Made by a program: the position numbers and the translations under genes. From Clostridium massiliamazoniense (lineage in GTDB: Bacteria > Bacillota > Clostridia > Clostridiales > Clostridiaceae), in the NCBI RefSeq assembly GCF_001403635.1, contig NZ_LN879468.1, forward strand, positions 1,883,501 through 1,947,500: DNA of 64,000 nt. The letters are read 5' to 3'. Each line of letters starts with the position of its first letter. Position 1 is the stretch's first letter. Under the pieces are notes generated by a model that did not search any database, was not told where the DNA came from, and saw only the letters and a list, made by a program, of their open reading frames with translations. Below, piece by piece: positions 8,567 through 18,577 of this stretch.

Positions 8567-10723
8567 TTATAATCCTGATTCTTTAAATAATTCTTCCATT
8601 TTCTCTGTTCTCTTATGCATAACAATTTGTAAGAATCCTAAAATAAAGAATACAACTAAATAAATAAGTAATATTTTAAAATCATGGATAACTCTAGGTA
8701 CATCAGGTCCTCCAATAGATTCTCTAAAAGCATCTATAGCATAGGTAAATGGCCATACATAATATAATTTTTGGAATATTTCAGGATTTACTTGTATTGG
8801 GTATATTGCACCAGTACCTGCAACTTGCATTACCATTATTACTATACAAAGTGCTTTTCCCATATTACCCATTAAGGAAACTAAAGTAAATATTATTACC
8901 GTAAAGGTTATTCCTGAAAGCCATGCAAAGCCTAAAAGCATCCAAATACTATAAGGTGATATGCCTAGTAAGAAAACATCTCCTAAGGTTACTATTGTTG
9001 CCTGTATAAAGTTTATAGTCAAGAACAGTAACATCTTACCAAAGTGAATTTCCATTAAAGTTTTCTTAGTTCCATCCTCTTCCTCTGGATCTCCTACTTT
9101 TAATAGTGATGTTAAAAGTAATGCTCCAACCCATATTGATAATACTGTATAGAATGGTGCAAGACCAATTCCAAAAACAGACATTCCATAAAGCTCTTCA
9201 ACTTTTATAGAAACTGGTGAAGATAAAAATGATGAAATATCATTTGGATTCTTTTCTAATACAGTAACTAAGTTGTTTAATGCCTCACTATTTAATCCCT
9301 TAGTTTTATCTTGCAACTCTGATAAAGTTCCCTTAAAGCTATTTAATTTCTTACTTAATTCTTGTGTTTTTTCAGTAGTTAAATTTCCTGCTGAGATACC
9401 TAAATTAGTTAATGCTTTAAGTTGTGGAACAATGGCTCTACTTGATTCTAAAATGCTATTTACATTATTTAATGTTAAGTTTAAGTTATTACTTAAACCA
9501 TTAACTGTTGCTGAACCATTAGTAGTAAAATTATTTGCAAAACCTGTTATATCAGAAGTTAATCCATTACTAACATTACTTATATTGTTTAATACACCTT
9601 CGATTTTCTCAGCTGGTGCTTTATTAGCCAAGTTAGTTTTTAATGTATTAAGTTCTGTTCTTTGCTCATTTAATTGATTTTGAGTTTGATTTAATTGTCC
9701 TATAAGTCCACTTAATGCATTATTTTGCAACATATTATTAAGTCCTTGTAATAAACTTATAGTTGAATTAACAGTTCCTGAAAGTTTCTCATTAGCTCCT
9801 AAAGCATTATTTACAAGTTGAATTGTAGATTCATTATTACTTGCTGTAGCATTAAGTTCCTTTAAACTACTTATAAAGCCTTGAAGCTGAGTATTGGTAT
9901 TTTCCATCTGACTTATATTACTGTTTATATTATTATTAGCATTACTAACAGTATTTTTAGTTGATTGAATAAGCGCCTGACTTGCTCCTGTTACTTGTTG
10001 TAATGAGTCTATGGCATTAGTTATTGTAGGTAAATTATTTTGAATATTACTTAAATAACTACTTAATTCATTTACATTAACTGTAGCTCCATTTATGTTT
10101 TGCTCTATTTTACCAATACTATTATTAGTAGATGCTATAACATCTTTTAATTGTAATATCATTGGCTCATTTTTCTTTATTTCTCCACCAACAACATTTG
10201 CCTTTTTTATAATAGCTTCATTTACACTCTTAACAAAACTTTCCTTGATTTGTTGTTGTAATTGACTGGCTGCTATATCAGTTATTTTTGTAGCTATAGC
10301 ATTGGTTTTCTCATTAACTTTATATATTATATCAGGTTTTACTGGTGTTCCAGTAGATAATGTTGCTAAATCTGATGAGAAATCACTAGGTATTACTATT
10401 ACTGCATAGTATTCTCCTGATTTTAATCCTTGATTTGCAACTGCCTCACCAACAAAAGTCCATTTGATATCTTTATTTTGCTTAAGTTGATCTACGATTT
10501 GATCACCAACATTAACTATTTGGTTATTTATAATAGTTCCTTTATCTTCATTTACTACAGCTACTGGAACATTCCCTGTATCAACATAGGGATTCCAGTT
10601 AGCCTTTAAAGTAATCCAAGCATAAAGTGAAGGAATTATACAAAGTCCTAAAACTACAACTAAAGCTGCTGGATTTTTCAGTATATTTTTAAGATTTTTC
10701 TTATATATCTTAAATATTTTCAT
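8567..10723 (-). CDS. YhgE/Pip family membrane protein (second of tandem pair)
   Basis: 718 residues: one N-terminal membrane helix (about residues 14-36), a large extracytoplasmic region with long Asn/Gln-rich coiled coil (about 170-490), and six or so C-terminal membrane helices (from about 510) ending in a short cytoplasmic tail. The domain layout matches YhgE/Pip (phage infection protein) and the related EsaA of type VII secretion; the C-terminal half resembles ABC-2 permeases. The specific substrate is unknown. It lies 26 bp downstream of a paralog of nearly identical length, almost certainly an operon. ATG follows GAGGTGAAG. Confidence 0.85.
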   Translation of the reverse strand: MKIFKIYKKNLKNILKNPAALVVVLGLCIIPSLYAWITLKANWNPYVDTGNVPVAVVNEDKGTIINNQIVNVGDQIVDQLKQNKDIKWTFVGEAVANQGLKSGEYYAVIVIPSDFSSDLATLSTGTPVKPDIIYKVNEKTNAIATKITDIAASQLQQQIKESFVKSVNEAIIKKANVVGGEIKKNEPMILQLKDVIASTNNSIGKIEQNINGATVNVNELSSYLSNIQNNLPTITNAIDSLQQVTGASQALIQSTKNTVSNANNNINSNISQMENTNTQLQGFISSLKELNATASNNESTIQLVNNALGANEKLSGTVNSTISLLQGLNNMLQNNALSGLIGQLNQTQNQLNEQRTELNTLKTNLANKAPAEKIEGVLNNISNVSNGLTSDITGFANNFTTNGSATVNGLSNNLNLTLNNVNSILESSRAIVPQLKALTNLGISAGNLTTEKTQELSKKLNSFKGTLSELQDKTKGLNSEALNNLVTVLEKNPNDISSFLSSPVSIKVEELYGMSVFGIGLAPFYTVLSIWVGALLLTSLLKVGDPEEEDGTKKTLMEIHFGKMLLFLTINFIQATIVTLGDVFLLGISPYSIWMLLGFAWLSGITFTVIIFTLVSLMGNMGKALCIVIMVMQVAGTGAIYPIQVNPEIFQKLYYVWPFTYAIDAFRESIGGPDVPRVIHDFKILLIYLVVFFILGFLQIVMHKRTEKMEELFKESGL

Positions 10724-10749
10724 ATGTTCTTCACCTCACTTCTCTTAGC

Positions 10750-12900
10750 CTATTCTGCTATACCAGATTCTTCAAATTTCTCTTCAAATTTAGTAAAGAA
10801 ACCTTCTGTACGTGGCTTCAAGAAGTATCCTAATAGTGCAAATACTATTCCAAATATTGTTAAAATTACTATATCATTAATTGTATTTGGCCAATAAGGT
10901 CCACCTATAGCTTCCCTCATTCCCTCAATTCCATAAGGAAATGGTAAGAAAGGTTTTAGCATTCTAAATATCTTAGGTAATGCTTGTATTGGATAAGTTC
11001 CACCTGTTCCTGATAATTGAACAACCATTAATACTATACAAACAGCTTTCCCCATAGTTCTAAATAGAGAAACTATTGTAAAGATTATTATTGAAAATAC
11101 TATACCTGTTAGTACTGATATTCCCATAAATAAAGGTAAATTTACAGTTTGCACCCCTAATAAGAATTTATCTCCTAAGGCTATTATTAATGATTGAATA
11201 AAACCAAGGAATACAAATGTTAGCATTTTTCCAAAATACTTCTCTCTACTTGTCATTCTTTCAATACCTTCAAAGTAAGCTGACTCAGTTTTAAGAAGTG
11301 ATGTTAATAATAACACTCCAACCCAAAAAGCAAGAACACTATAAACTGGTGTCATACCTGAACCATAGTTTGCAACTGGATAGATTGATTCTTGTTTAAA
11401 ATTAAATGGTGAAGATATGAAATCTCCCATTAACATTGGATTACCTTGTAAAACACTTATCATTTGATTTATATCATTATCACTTAAAGCTGATAACTTA
11501 TTACTTAATTGACTTATTAAATCTTTATATTGACTTAAGTCATTACTTAATTGAGTGGCTGTACTTCCTGCTAATTGACTACCCTGACTTGCTGTACTTA
11601 TAACATTTTCTATTTTTTGACCTAAACCTTGAGTTTGGCTTATTAATTGTGTTGCATCGTTTGTAGCAGATATTAAACCATTGCTTATAGTGTTTAAGTT
11701 ACCTTTTACATTATTGTTATAGTTGCTAATTGCAGCACCTATATTATTTGATGCATTGGATGTTGCACTTTGTAATGAACCTAAAGTTGATGATGCTAAA
11801 GCTCCACCTTTAGATACACTATTTTGCGCATCACTTACAACAGCTTTTTCATGATTTAATGCACCTTGAACATCCTTTAATTGATTTACTAATCCTGCTA
11901 CGGATGTATTGCCAGTACTTTGGCTAACACTATTTAAGAAGTTTATATTAGCTGATACTCCGTTATTCATTGAATCTATATCAGATGATATTCTATTTAA
12001 TAATGAAGTCGCTTGGGCTGTATCTACATTTCCTTTTAATTGTCCAAGTAAATTACTAACATTATTTAATATTCCTTGAGCTTGAGTTAAATTTAATTGA
12101 ACATTATTTAAGGATGTATTCATTAAGTTTTTAGTACTTGATGCAATAGAAGCTATGTTACTTGTATTACTTTGAACTTGATTAAGTCCACTAGTTAACT
12201 CTGGTAATGTACTTTTAATTGTGTTTAAGTATGAAGTTAAACTTTGTGAACTACTTCCAACATTATTTAAAGCTGTAGTAACAGTTCCCATATTAGTATT
12301 TAAGTTTATAATACCTTCTTTTAATGCTATAATTTCATTCTTATTCTTAGCAGCTTTCTCCCCAAAAGTATTTAAGACAGTAAATAATTGTTGGCTAATA
12401 GTAGACATTACACTACTTTTTATTTGACCTAATAAATTCTGTTGGGCTACCTCTGTTATCTTGTTAGCAACAGGACCAAGTTTTGTATTTACTTTATATA
12501 TAAGTTCTGGTTTCACTGGATTATCACTTGTTAATGTTGCTAAATTTGATGAAAAGTTCGACGGTATTTCGAGTTCTGCAAAATATTCACCCGATGCCAA
12601 TCCTATTTTAGCTTGTTCTGGACTAACAAATTGCCAATTTAAGTTCTTATTGGTCTTCAATTGTGCAACTATATTGTCCCCTACATTTATTTGTTTTCCT
12701 GCTATAGTAGCACCTTGATCTGTATTTACTACGGCTACGGGTACTTGTTGTGTATTTGTATAAGGATCCCAAGCTGCTTTAATATTGACCCATGCATATA
12801 AAGATGGAATTATGCATATTCCTGCTATCATTAAAATAGCTATAGGGTTCTTAATCATACCTTTAAGGTCCCTTCGAAAGACCTTCAAAGCATTTTTCAT
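10750..12900 (-). CDS. YhgE/Pip family membrane protein (first of tandem pair)
   Basis: 716 residues with the same layout as its downstream neighbour: N-terminal helix with PSLYAWVNIKAAWDPY just after it, an extracellular Pip domain (VPVAVVNTDQGA), a long Ser/Asn-rich coiled-coil region, and a block of six C-terminal membrane helices containing GTYPIQALPKIF. Shared blocks such as IPSLYAW and the GAxYPIQ motif show that the two genes arose by duplication, with divergence concentrated in the coiled coil. ATG with GAGGTGAAT upstream. No WXG100 or EssC genes are nearby, so a link to type VII secretion is not shown here. Confidence 0.85.
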   Translation of the reverse strand: MKNALKVFRRDLKGMIKNPIAILMIAGICIIPSLYAWVNIKAAWDPYTNTQQVPVAVVNTDQGATIAGKQINVGDNIVAQLKTNKNLNWQFVSPEQAKIGLASGEYFAELEIPSNFSSNLATLTSDNPVKPELIYKVNTKLGPVANKITEVAQQNLLGQIKSSVMSTISQQLFTVLNTFGEKAAKNKNEIIALKEGIINLNTNMGTVTTALNNVGSSSQSLTSYLNTIKSTLPELTSGLNQVQSNTSNIASIASSTKNLMNTSLNNVQLNLTQAQGILNNVSNLLGQLKGNVDTAQATSLLNRISSDIDSMNNGVSANINFLNSVSQSTGNTSVAGLVNQLKDVQGALNHEKAVVSDAQNSVSKGGALASSTLGSLQSATSNASNNIGAAISNYNNNVKGNLNTISNGLISATNDATQLISQTQGLGQKIENVISTASQGSQLAGSTATQLSNDLSQYKDLISQLSNKLSALSDNDINQMISVLQGNPMLMGDFISSPFNFKQESIYPVANYGSGMTPVYSVLAFWVGVLLLTSLLKTESAYFEGIERMTSREKYFGKMLTFVFLGFIQSLIIALGDKFLLGVQTVNLPLFMGISVLTGIVFSIIIFTIVSLFRTMGKAVCIVLMVVQLSGTGGTYPIQALPKIFRMLKPFLPFPYGIEGMREAIGGPYWPNTINDIVILTIFGIVFALLGYFLKPRTEGFFTKFEEKFEESGIAE

Positions 12901-13215
12901 AAGTTATTCACCTCCATATTTCAAAGAAAAACATCTAATCATTTTTATTATGTAACTTCTACTTTTTATTTAGTTTTTGCCTTAAAAGAAGTAATTATCC
13001 ATCTTTTATATTAACAAAAAATAGTTTACAATTAAACTATTTTATTTAATATTCATACTTTGGTTTTAAGGTTTCTTTTCATTATTTAAAAAAATTTCTT
13101 TACTAAAATTAAACCATCACTAAAACACTACTTTTAATAACAATTTATCCTTTAAATAAAGAAATTTTTATAAAAAAAATTTTTTAACTTTTTTGATTTT
13201 GTTAAAATTTTATTT
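12901..13215. other. Intergenic region, AT-rich
   Basis: About 315 bp without a gene. An 11-bp inverted repeat AAAATTTCTTT/AAAGAAATTTT (about 13090 and 13158) is separated by roughly 60 bp. T/A runs near 13170-13210 may serve as the terminator of the minus-strand antiporter gene before it. No other signal is visible. Confidence 0.4.
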
Positions 13216-14394
13216 TTAATTTGTTCTTATTTTCTGTTCCTTGAAAATTAATTTTAATAATATAGGTGTTATAACTGTGGTTACAACAACTACCAAAACT
13301 ACAGGTGCTAAAAATTTATCTAACATTAACCCAATTGCAATCCCTTTACTTGCTACTATTAATGCTACTTCACCTCTTGAAATCATTCCTACACCTATTT
13401 GTAAAGCTTCCTTATTGTTATATTTACAAAGTTTAGCTCCTAACCCACATCCTATTATCTTGGTTACTATAGCTACCACTATTAATATTAAAGTGAATAT
13501 TATCATTTCTGTTGTCATACTTCCAAGTTCCACCTTAACTCCCACACTAGCAAAAAATATAGGTGATAACATTATATAAGATAGAGTCTCAAACCTTGAA
13601 TTAATATAACCTGTTTTTTCTGTATTTGATATTATTAATCCTGCTATAAAAGCTCCTGTTATATCAGCAACTCCAAAAAACTCTTCAGCTATAAAAGAAA
13701 GTAATAAACATATTACAAAAGATATTATTACAAACCTTCTTCTATCTTCATCATATCTTTTTACCCACTTGCCAAATAAATAATGTAATAAGATTCCTAA
13801 TACAGCAGCAAAAATGAAAAATAATACTATTTTAAGAATTACAATTCCTATGCTTATAGATGAATCTGCACAACTAGTAATTAAAGTTAATGCTATAATT
13901 CCTAAAATATCATCTATTAACGCTGCACCTAAAATTGTATTTCCAGCCTTTGTAGTAAGCTTACCTAATTCCTTTAGAGTTTCCACTGTTATACTTACTG
14001 ATGTTGCTGTTAAAATTACCCCAATAAATATGTTTTGAAGTATTACTTCAGTTGATGAACCTTTATTAAATAACATAGCTAATAAAAAACCACCTATTAA
14101 AGGTACAATTACCCCCATTAAAGCTATAATAAATGATGCTACTCCAGTCTTTTTTAATTCTTTTATATCTGTTTCAAGACCTGCTGTAAACATAAGAACT
14201 ATAACACCTAAAGAAGATAATTGTTGTAAAAAATCAGTTTCATGCAAAACATCTAGCATTGCTGGTCCTAAAACAATTCCCGCTACTAAAGCTCCTACAA
14301 CTTGAGGTAAATGAACTCTCTTTGTTACAAGTCCTAATAGCTTTGTACTTAATAGTATTATAGCTATATCAAATAAAAATTTATGTGTTAACAC
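13216..14394 (-). CDS. Na+/H+ antiporter, CPA2/NapA type
   Basis: 392 residues, about 12-13 membrane helices, matching the Na+/H+ exchanger fold. Helix 1 begins [14 protein letters not shown], helix 2 has [13 protein letters not shown], and the ion-binding region shows [14 protein letters not shown], with Asp as the probable cation/proton carboxylate. It ends without a TrkA domain. The start is GTG at 14394 with GGGGGGAATTTAG upstream. It resembles the gene at 14904-16094 closely across its length; the two are tandem paralogs but separated by about 500 bp and a mobile-like repeat, so they are probably transcribed independently. Confidence 0.88.
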   Translation of the reverse strand: MLTHKFLFDIAIILLSTKLLGLVTKRVHLPQVVGALVAGIVLGPAMLDVLHETDFLQQLSSLGVIVLMFTAGLETDIKELKKTGVASFIIALMGVIVPLIGGFLLAMLFNKGSSTEVILQNIFIGVILTATSVSITVETLKELGKLTTKAGNTILGAALIDDILGIIALTLITSCADSSISIGIVILKIVLFFIFAAVLGILLHYLFGKWVKRYDEDRRRFVIISFVICLLLSFIAEEFFGVADITGAFIAGLIISNTEKTGYINSRFETLSYIMLSPIFFASVGVKVELGSMTTEMIIFTLILIVVAIVTKIIGCGLGAKLCKYNNKEALQIGVGMISRGEVALIVASKGIAIGLMLDKFLAPVVLVVVVTTVITPILLKLIFKEQKIRTN

Positions 14395-14617
14395 CTAAAT
14401 TCCCCCCTTCTTATTCTCCTATAGATGTAATTATATATCTATAATATTTCTTCCTCAAAGTTCAAAATATCATTAATATACTCACCACAATCCATTTACC
14501 ATTATTTTACATCAAATATTTGTTATATACTTATCATTGCTTAGAATTACTTAAATTTAAAAGTATCAAAAAAATAGGTACTGTATCAACTCAGCACCTT
14601 AATTTATATTATTTTTA
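14395..14617. other. Intergenic region upstream of the first antiporter gene
   Basis: AT-rich leader of the minus-strand antiporter at 13216. No unambiguous promoter, operator or riboswitch recognised. Confidence 0.3.
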
Positions 14618-14831
14618 TCTGCCGAGATAGCTATATAGGTACAAAATGCTGTGACCATTGAACTAGTATTAGAAGCTCTTTATTTTTGAACAATAGTTTC
14701 GTAAAAAAATTCCATTGTTTGAACAAAGTGAGTTTGGAAATTTTATAAACTGTTGTAAAAAAATATTAGAGCTTCTTTACGTAGGTGAGTGACCACCAAT
14801 GATGAACCTATATATCTAGATAAAAGGCAGA
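14618..14831. repeat. MITE-like long-hairpin repeat, copy A
   Basis: Imperfect terminal inverted repeats start TCTGCC...ATAGCTATATAGG and end CCTATATATCTAGATA...GGCAGA. The interior is a long imperfect palindrome: AGAAGCTCT...GAACAATAGTTTC pairs with AACTGTTGTAA...AGAGCTTCT, and AAAATTCCA with TGGAAATTTT at the centre. A near-identical copy lies at 61453-61667 and an internally deleted copy at 36347-36381. It has no coding capacity. Confidence 0.75.
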
Positions 14832-14840
14832 GAAATAGAA

Positions 14841-14876
14841 AGGATGTATCTATAATTTGATACATCCTCTACTTTT
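14841..14876 (-). terminator. Terminator after the second antiporter gene
   Basis: AGGATGTATC and GATACATCCT form the stem. The same stem follows the repeat in all three copies and also occurs alone at 20778 and 42474. Confidence 0.75.
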
Positions 14877-14903
14877 TATAAATATATTAACTTAAGCTTT
14901 TTT

Positions 14904-16094
14904 CTAAGCAAAACTTTCATTACCTTCTTTTTCTTTTCTTTCTGCAAAAGCAACTTTTAATAATACTGGTGTTATTACTGTTGTTATTACAACACATATA
15001 ACTAATGGTGGAAGTAATGAATTTGTCATTAATCCAACTGCAATACCTTTACTTGCTACTATTAAAGCTACTTCTCCTCTAGACACCATTCCTGAACCTA
15101 TTTGTAATGATTCTTTATTGGTATACTTACATAGTTTAGCTCCTATTCCACAACCAATTATCTTAGTTAAAATTGCTACGATAGTTATTACTATAGTAAA
15201 TAACCAAAGTGACCCATTCATAGAAGCAAATGAAACTTTTAAACCTATACTTGCAAAGAAAACAGGTGATAAAAGCATATATGATAATGTTTCAAACCTC
15301 TCATTGATATACTCTGTTTTTACTGTATTAGATACTATAAGACCTGCTATAAAAGCCCCTGTTATATCTGCAACCCCAAAGAATTCTTCTGCAACATATG
15401 CTAAAACTAAGCAAATTACAAAAGCAGCTAAAACATAACGTCTTCTATCATTTGGAGTTCTACACACCCATTTTTCAAATAATTTGTGACATACATATCC
15501 AAATCCTCCCGCTAAAACAAAGAAAGCTAATATCTTAATTAAAACCATGCTTATTTTAACTGTTGGATCAGCTAAACTAGTTATTAATGTTAAGGCTATA
15601 ATCCCTAATATATCATCAATAAGAGCTGCTCCTAATATTGTGTTTCCTGCTTTAGTACTTAATTTTCCTAATTCCTTTAAAGTTTCAACTGTAATACTAA
15701 CTGATGTAGCTGTTAAAATAACACCTATAAATATATATTGTAAAAGTTTATTATTTCCTACTCCCACATGGAAAGCATTTGCAACTATAAACCCTCCAGC
15801 CAGAGGTATAGCAACACCTAAAATAGCTATAATTATAGATGCAACCCCAGTTTTCTTTAATTCTTTTATATCTGTTTCTAAACCAGCTGCAAACATTAAT
15901 ACTATAACACCCAAAGCTGATAAATCATGGATAAAACCTGTTTCTTGAATTAAGTTAAGCATTGATGGTCCTAAAACTATTCCGGCCACTAAAGCACCAA
16001 CAACCTGTGGCATATTAAACTTCTTTGATATAATTCCGAATAATTTAGTACTTAATAAAATTAGGGCTATATCCATTAAAAATTTGTAAGACAT
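14904..16094 (-). CDS. Na+/H+ antiporter, CPA2/NapA type (paralog)
   Basis: 396 residues with the same helix pattern and motifs as the gene at 13216: [48 protein letters not shown] and the carboxylate-bearing [15 protein letters not shown]. The ATG at 16094 is preceded by AAGGGGGAG. It probably exchanges cytoplasmic Na+ or K+ for protons. Both paralogs keep the Asp of the ADITG motif, so both are probably active; differences are concentrated in loops and the C-terminal tail. Monocistronic by position, with the GGATGTATC terminator downstream. Confidence 0.88.
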   Translation of the reverse strand: MSYKFLMDIALILLSTKLFGIISKKFNMPQVVGALVAGIVLGPSMLNLIQETGFIHDLSALGVIVLMFAAGLETDIKELKKTGVASIIIAILGVAIPLAGGFIVANAFHVGVGNNKLLQYIFIGVILTATSVSITVETLKELGKLSTKAGNTILGAALIDDILGIIALTLITSLADPTVKISMVLIKILAFFVLAGGFGYVCHKLFEKWVCRTPNDRRRYVLAAFVICLVLAYVAEEFFGVADITGAFIAGLIVSNTVKTEYINERFETLSYMLLSPVFFASIGLKVSFASMNGSLWLFTIVITIVAILTKIIGCGIGAKLCKYTNKESLQIGSGMVSRGEVALIVASKGIAVGLMTNSLLPPLVICVVITTVITPVLLKVAFAERKEKEGNESFA

Positions 16095-16480
16095 TCATAC
16101 TCCCCCTTGATTTTTGTCAAAATTCCCCGTTTTTCTTTATGATGTTATTATTATATTAACTCCTTTTTTTGTACTATATATTTATAAATAGTAAACTTTT
16201 TACTAACTCTCACTTGATTTTGTTAACATTTTTTCCTTTTATGTTTAATTAAAATCAAGTTGTTCCTTATATATTGCCTTGCTTAAACACTTTTAAATAT
16301 AATTAATGAAATTTAAAACAATTATTAAGTTATGTTAAAATATTCATGTATCTAAAAAAGTTCATTGAATTTTGGCAGGTAATTTGTTAAGAATTTTTTT
16401 TAATATTTCCTGTTATTTTTGAATAAAATTCTCACTTTTAGATAATAATTTACTAAACTAAAGTTAAAGGATGATGTAAC
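16095..16480. other. Divergent intergenic region
   Basis: About 385 bp between the divergent antiporter and patatin genes, very AT-rich. It presumably holds both promoters. No hairpin with a T run or known riboswitch motif is visible. Confidence 0.35.
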
Positions 16481-17323
16481 GTGCCAAGCTTAATATTAGA
16501 AGGAGGAACCTTTAGACCAATTTTTTCAGCTGGAATATTAGATGCTCTAATGGACAATGATGTAATGTTCCCATATTGTATTGGTGTCTCAGCAGGAATT
16601 ACTAATGGTGTCTCATACATATCTAAACAAAAAAGAAGAAACCTAACTATCTTAGAGCAATACAGAAACGACCACAGATATTTAGGATGGAGAAACTATT
16701 TTAAGTGCAAAAGCTTATTTGGACTTGATTTTATATTTGATGAAGTTCCAAATAAAATAAACTTATTTGATATGAAGACTTATAGAGAATATGAGGGTAA
16801 GGTTCTTGTTGGTGTCACCAATGCAGATACAGGAAAAACTGAATACCTTGATGGAAAAGACTTAGATGACAAGTGTCAAATGTTAAGAGCAACCTGTGCT
16901 ATTCCTATATTCTTCCCACCAATTGTAGTTAATGGTCAAAAGTACTTTGATGGTGGAATTTGTGACCCTATTCCTATAAGAAAAGCCATAGCTGATGGTA
17001 ATGAAAAACATTTAATACTTCTTACTAGACCAAAAGGTTTCAAACTTGATTTAAAGAAAAAAAATGTTTGGGCATCTAGAGTCATGAAAAGAAGATATCC
17101 TAATCTTGTTGGTGGATTTCTTAACAGACATGAACTTTATAATGAAACAGTTGCTTTCTGTGAAGAACTTGAAAGACAAGGTAAGGCAATTATTCTTAGA
17201 CCTACAGAGGAACAAGTTGTAGAGAGTTTTGAAAAAAATGTTTCAAGACTTCAATATTCCTATGAAGAAGGATATAAACTAGGACTTGAAAAATTAGATG
17301 AAATAAAAAAACTTTTTGAATAG
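16481..17323 (+). CDS. Patatin-like phospholipase (RssA/YjjU type)
   Basis: 280 residues. Glycine-rich oxyanion loop LEGGTFRPIFSAG near residues 6-18, nucleophile elbow GVSAG (Ser37) and catalytic dyad motif DGGICDPIP about residue 157. This is a cytoplasmic Ser-Asp lipid hydrolase, with no signal peptide. Starts at GTG with AAAGGATGATG upstream; the start is well placed because the oxyanion loop lies right after it. Monogenic, with its own terminator. Substrate not predictable. Confidence 0.88.
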   Translation: MPSLILEGGTFRPIFSAGILDALMDNDVMFPYCIGVSAGITNGVSYISKQKRRNLTILEQYRNDHRYLGWRNYFKCKSLFGLDFIFDEVPNKINLFDMKTYREYEGKVLVGVTNADTGKTEYLDGKDLDDKCQMLRATCAIPIFFPPIVVNGQKYFDGGICDPIPIRKAIADGNEKHLILLTRPKGFKLDLKKKNVWASRVMKRRYPNLVGGFLNRHELYNETVAFCEELERQGKAIILRPTEEQVVESFEKNVSRLQYSYEEGYKLGLEKLDEIKKLFE

Positions 17324-17330
17324 TGTAACT

Positions 17331-17396
17331 AAAAAAGCTAAATTGATTTAAAACTACCCTTTAATAACTATGATAGTTTAATCAATTTAGCTTTTA
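17331..17396. terminator. Bidirectional terminator between patatin and ddh genes
   Basis: AAAAAGCTAAATTGATT pairs with AATCAATTTAGCTTTT, with an inner AAACTA/TAGTTT stem. A and T flanks on both sides serve both convergent genes. Confidence 0.85.
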
Positions 17397-17446
17397 TTTA
17401 AATATTATTTAACTCTATTTAGTATCATTAGGAATAAAGTTAAATC

Positions 17447-18424
17447 TTAAAGTAATTCTTTTCTTAATTCACTTGCACTTTTAGTTGAAAGGTATGATGG
17501 AGCTACATCAAATACAGTAATAGCACCTTTTCTTCCTTCTTTAGCCATTCTATAAATAGCTCTTGCATAAGCTGTTAAAACAGATGATGTAAATTCTGGA
17601 TTACTATCTAATTGAAGAGAAAACTCTATTTTTTCGTTGTTTCCTGCTCCTGTTTTTCCTGATCTAATTACAAATCCACCATGAGGCATTGCTCTATGCT
17701 CTTTGTTGAATTCTTCTTCTGATATGAAATTCACAACTGTATCATATTCATCAAAGTAGTTTGGCATAGTTTTTATTTCATTAGCAACTTTTTCTTTATC
17801 TGCTCCTTCATCTAAAACTACATAACAAACTCTTAAGTGTTTTTCTCTTGTAGTTAACTCTGGATTTGCACCTGTTCTTACTTTTTCTAAAGCTTCTTCT
17901 TTTGGAACTGTGTATTGAACACCATTTTTAACACCTTCAACTCTTCTTATAGCATCTGAATGTCCTTGGCTAACGCCTTTGCCCCAGAAAGTATAAGTCT
18001 TTCCTTCTGGAAGTATTGATTCAGCATATACTCTGTTTAATGAGAATAAACCTGGATCCCAGCCTACTGATATTATTGAAAGCTTTCCTGATTCTTTTGC
18101 TGATTTATCAACAGCTTCGAAGTATTCTGGTATTTTTGCATGAGTATCAAAGCTATCAACAGTATTAAAATACTTAGAAATTTCTGGTCCTTGTTTTGGT
18201 AAATCTGTTGCAGAACCACCACAAAGTATCATTACATCAATTTTATCTTTGAACTTCTCAATTTCAGAAATATTTGTTGCAGGTCCAAAGCCTTCAACTT
18301 CTACGTTATTTCTTCTTGTGAATATTGCTTCAACAGACATATCTGGATTTTGAGCTACAGATTTAAGAACACCTCTACCTAAGTTTCCATAACCAACTAT
18401 CCCTATTCTTATTTTGTTTTCCAT
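17447..18424 (-). CDS. ddh: meso-diaminopimelate dehydrogenase
   Basis: It forms meso-diaminopimelate directly from tetrahydrodipicolinate, ammonia and NADPH, for lysine and cell wall synthesis. From the ATG at 18424, preceded by TAGGGGGC, the protein has 325 residues, the usual length. A Rossmann motif IGIVGYGNLGRG sits at the N-terminus, and the DapDH signatures DSFDTHAKIPEY, SVGWDPGLFSLNR, SQGHSDAIRR and MPHGGFVIRSG are present. A further upstream in-frame ATG gives a non-homologous extension and is rejected. Confidence 0.95.
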   Translation of the reverse strand: MENKIRIGIVGYGNLGRGVLKSVAQNPDMSVEAIFTRRNNVEVEGFGPATNISEIEKFKDKIDVMILCGGSATDLPKQGPEISKYFNTVDSFDTHAKIPEYFEAVDKSAKESGKLSIISVGWDPGLFSLNRVYAESILPEGKTYTFWGKGVSQGHSDAIRRVEGVKNGVQYTVPKEEALEKVRTGANPELTTREKHLRVCYVVLDEGADKEKVANEIKTMPNYFDEYDTVVNFISEEEFNKEHRAMPHGGFVIRSGKTGAGNNEKIEFSLQLDSNPEFTSSVLTAYARAIYRMAKEGRKGAITVFDVAPSYLSTKSASELRKELL

Positions 18425-18577
18425 AAAAAAGCCCCCTATCATATTAAGTATTTTATTTCCATAGGTTATATATAAATTATATAATTTCAACTTTATTAGG
18501 GCAATAAAAATTATTCTTTAAAATCAATTATTTATTAACTTAAACTTATTTTAAGTTTAGTATTCTCCCTTATAACC

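Noticed and set aside
14618-14831. Known riboswitch or protein-coding insertion sequence
   Set aside because: No transposase frame and no known aptamer core; the structure is one long imperfect hairpin with terminal inverted repeats.
18425-18490. N-terminal extension of ddh
   Set aside because: The extra residues do not resemble the family, and the ATG at 18424 has a far better ribosome-binding site.
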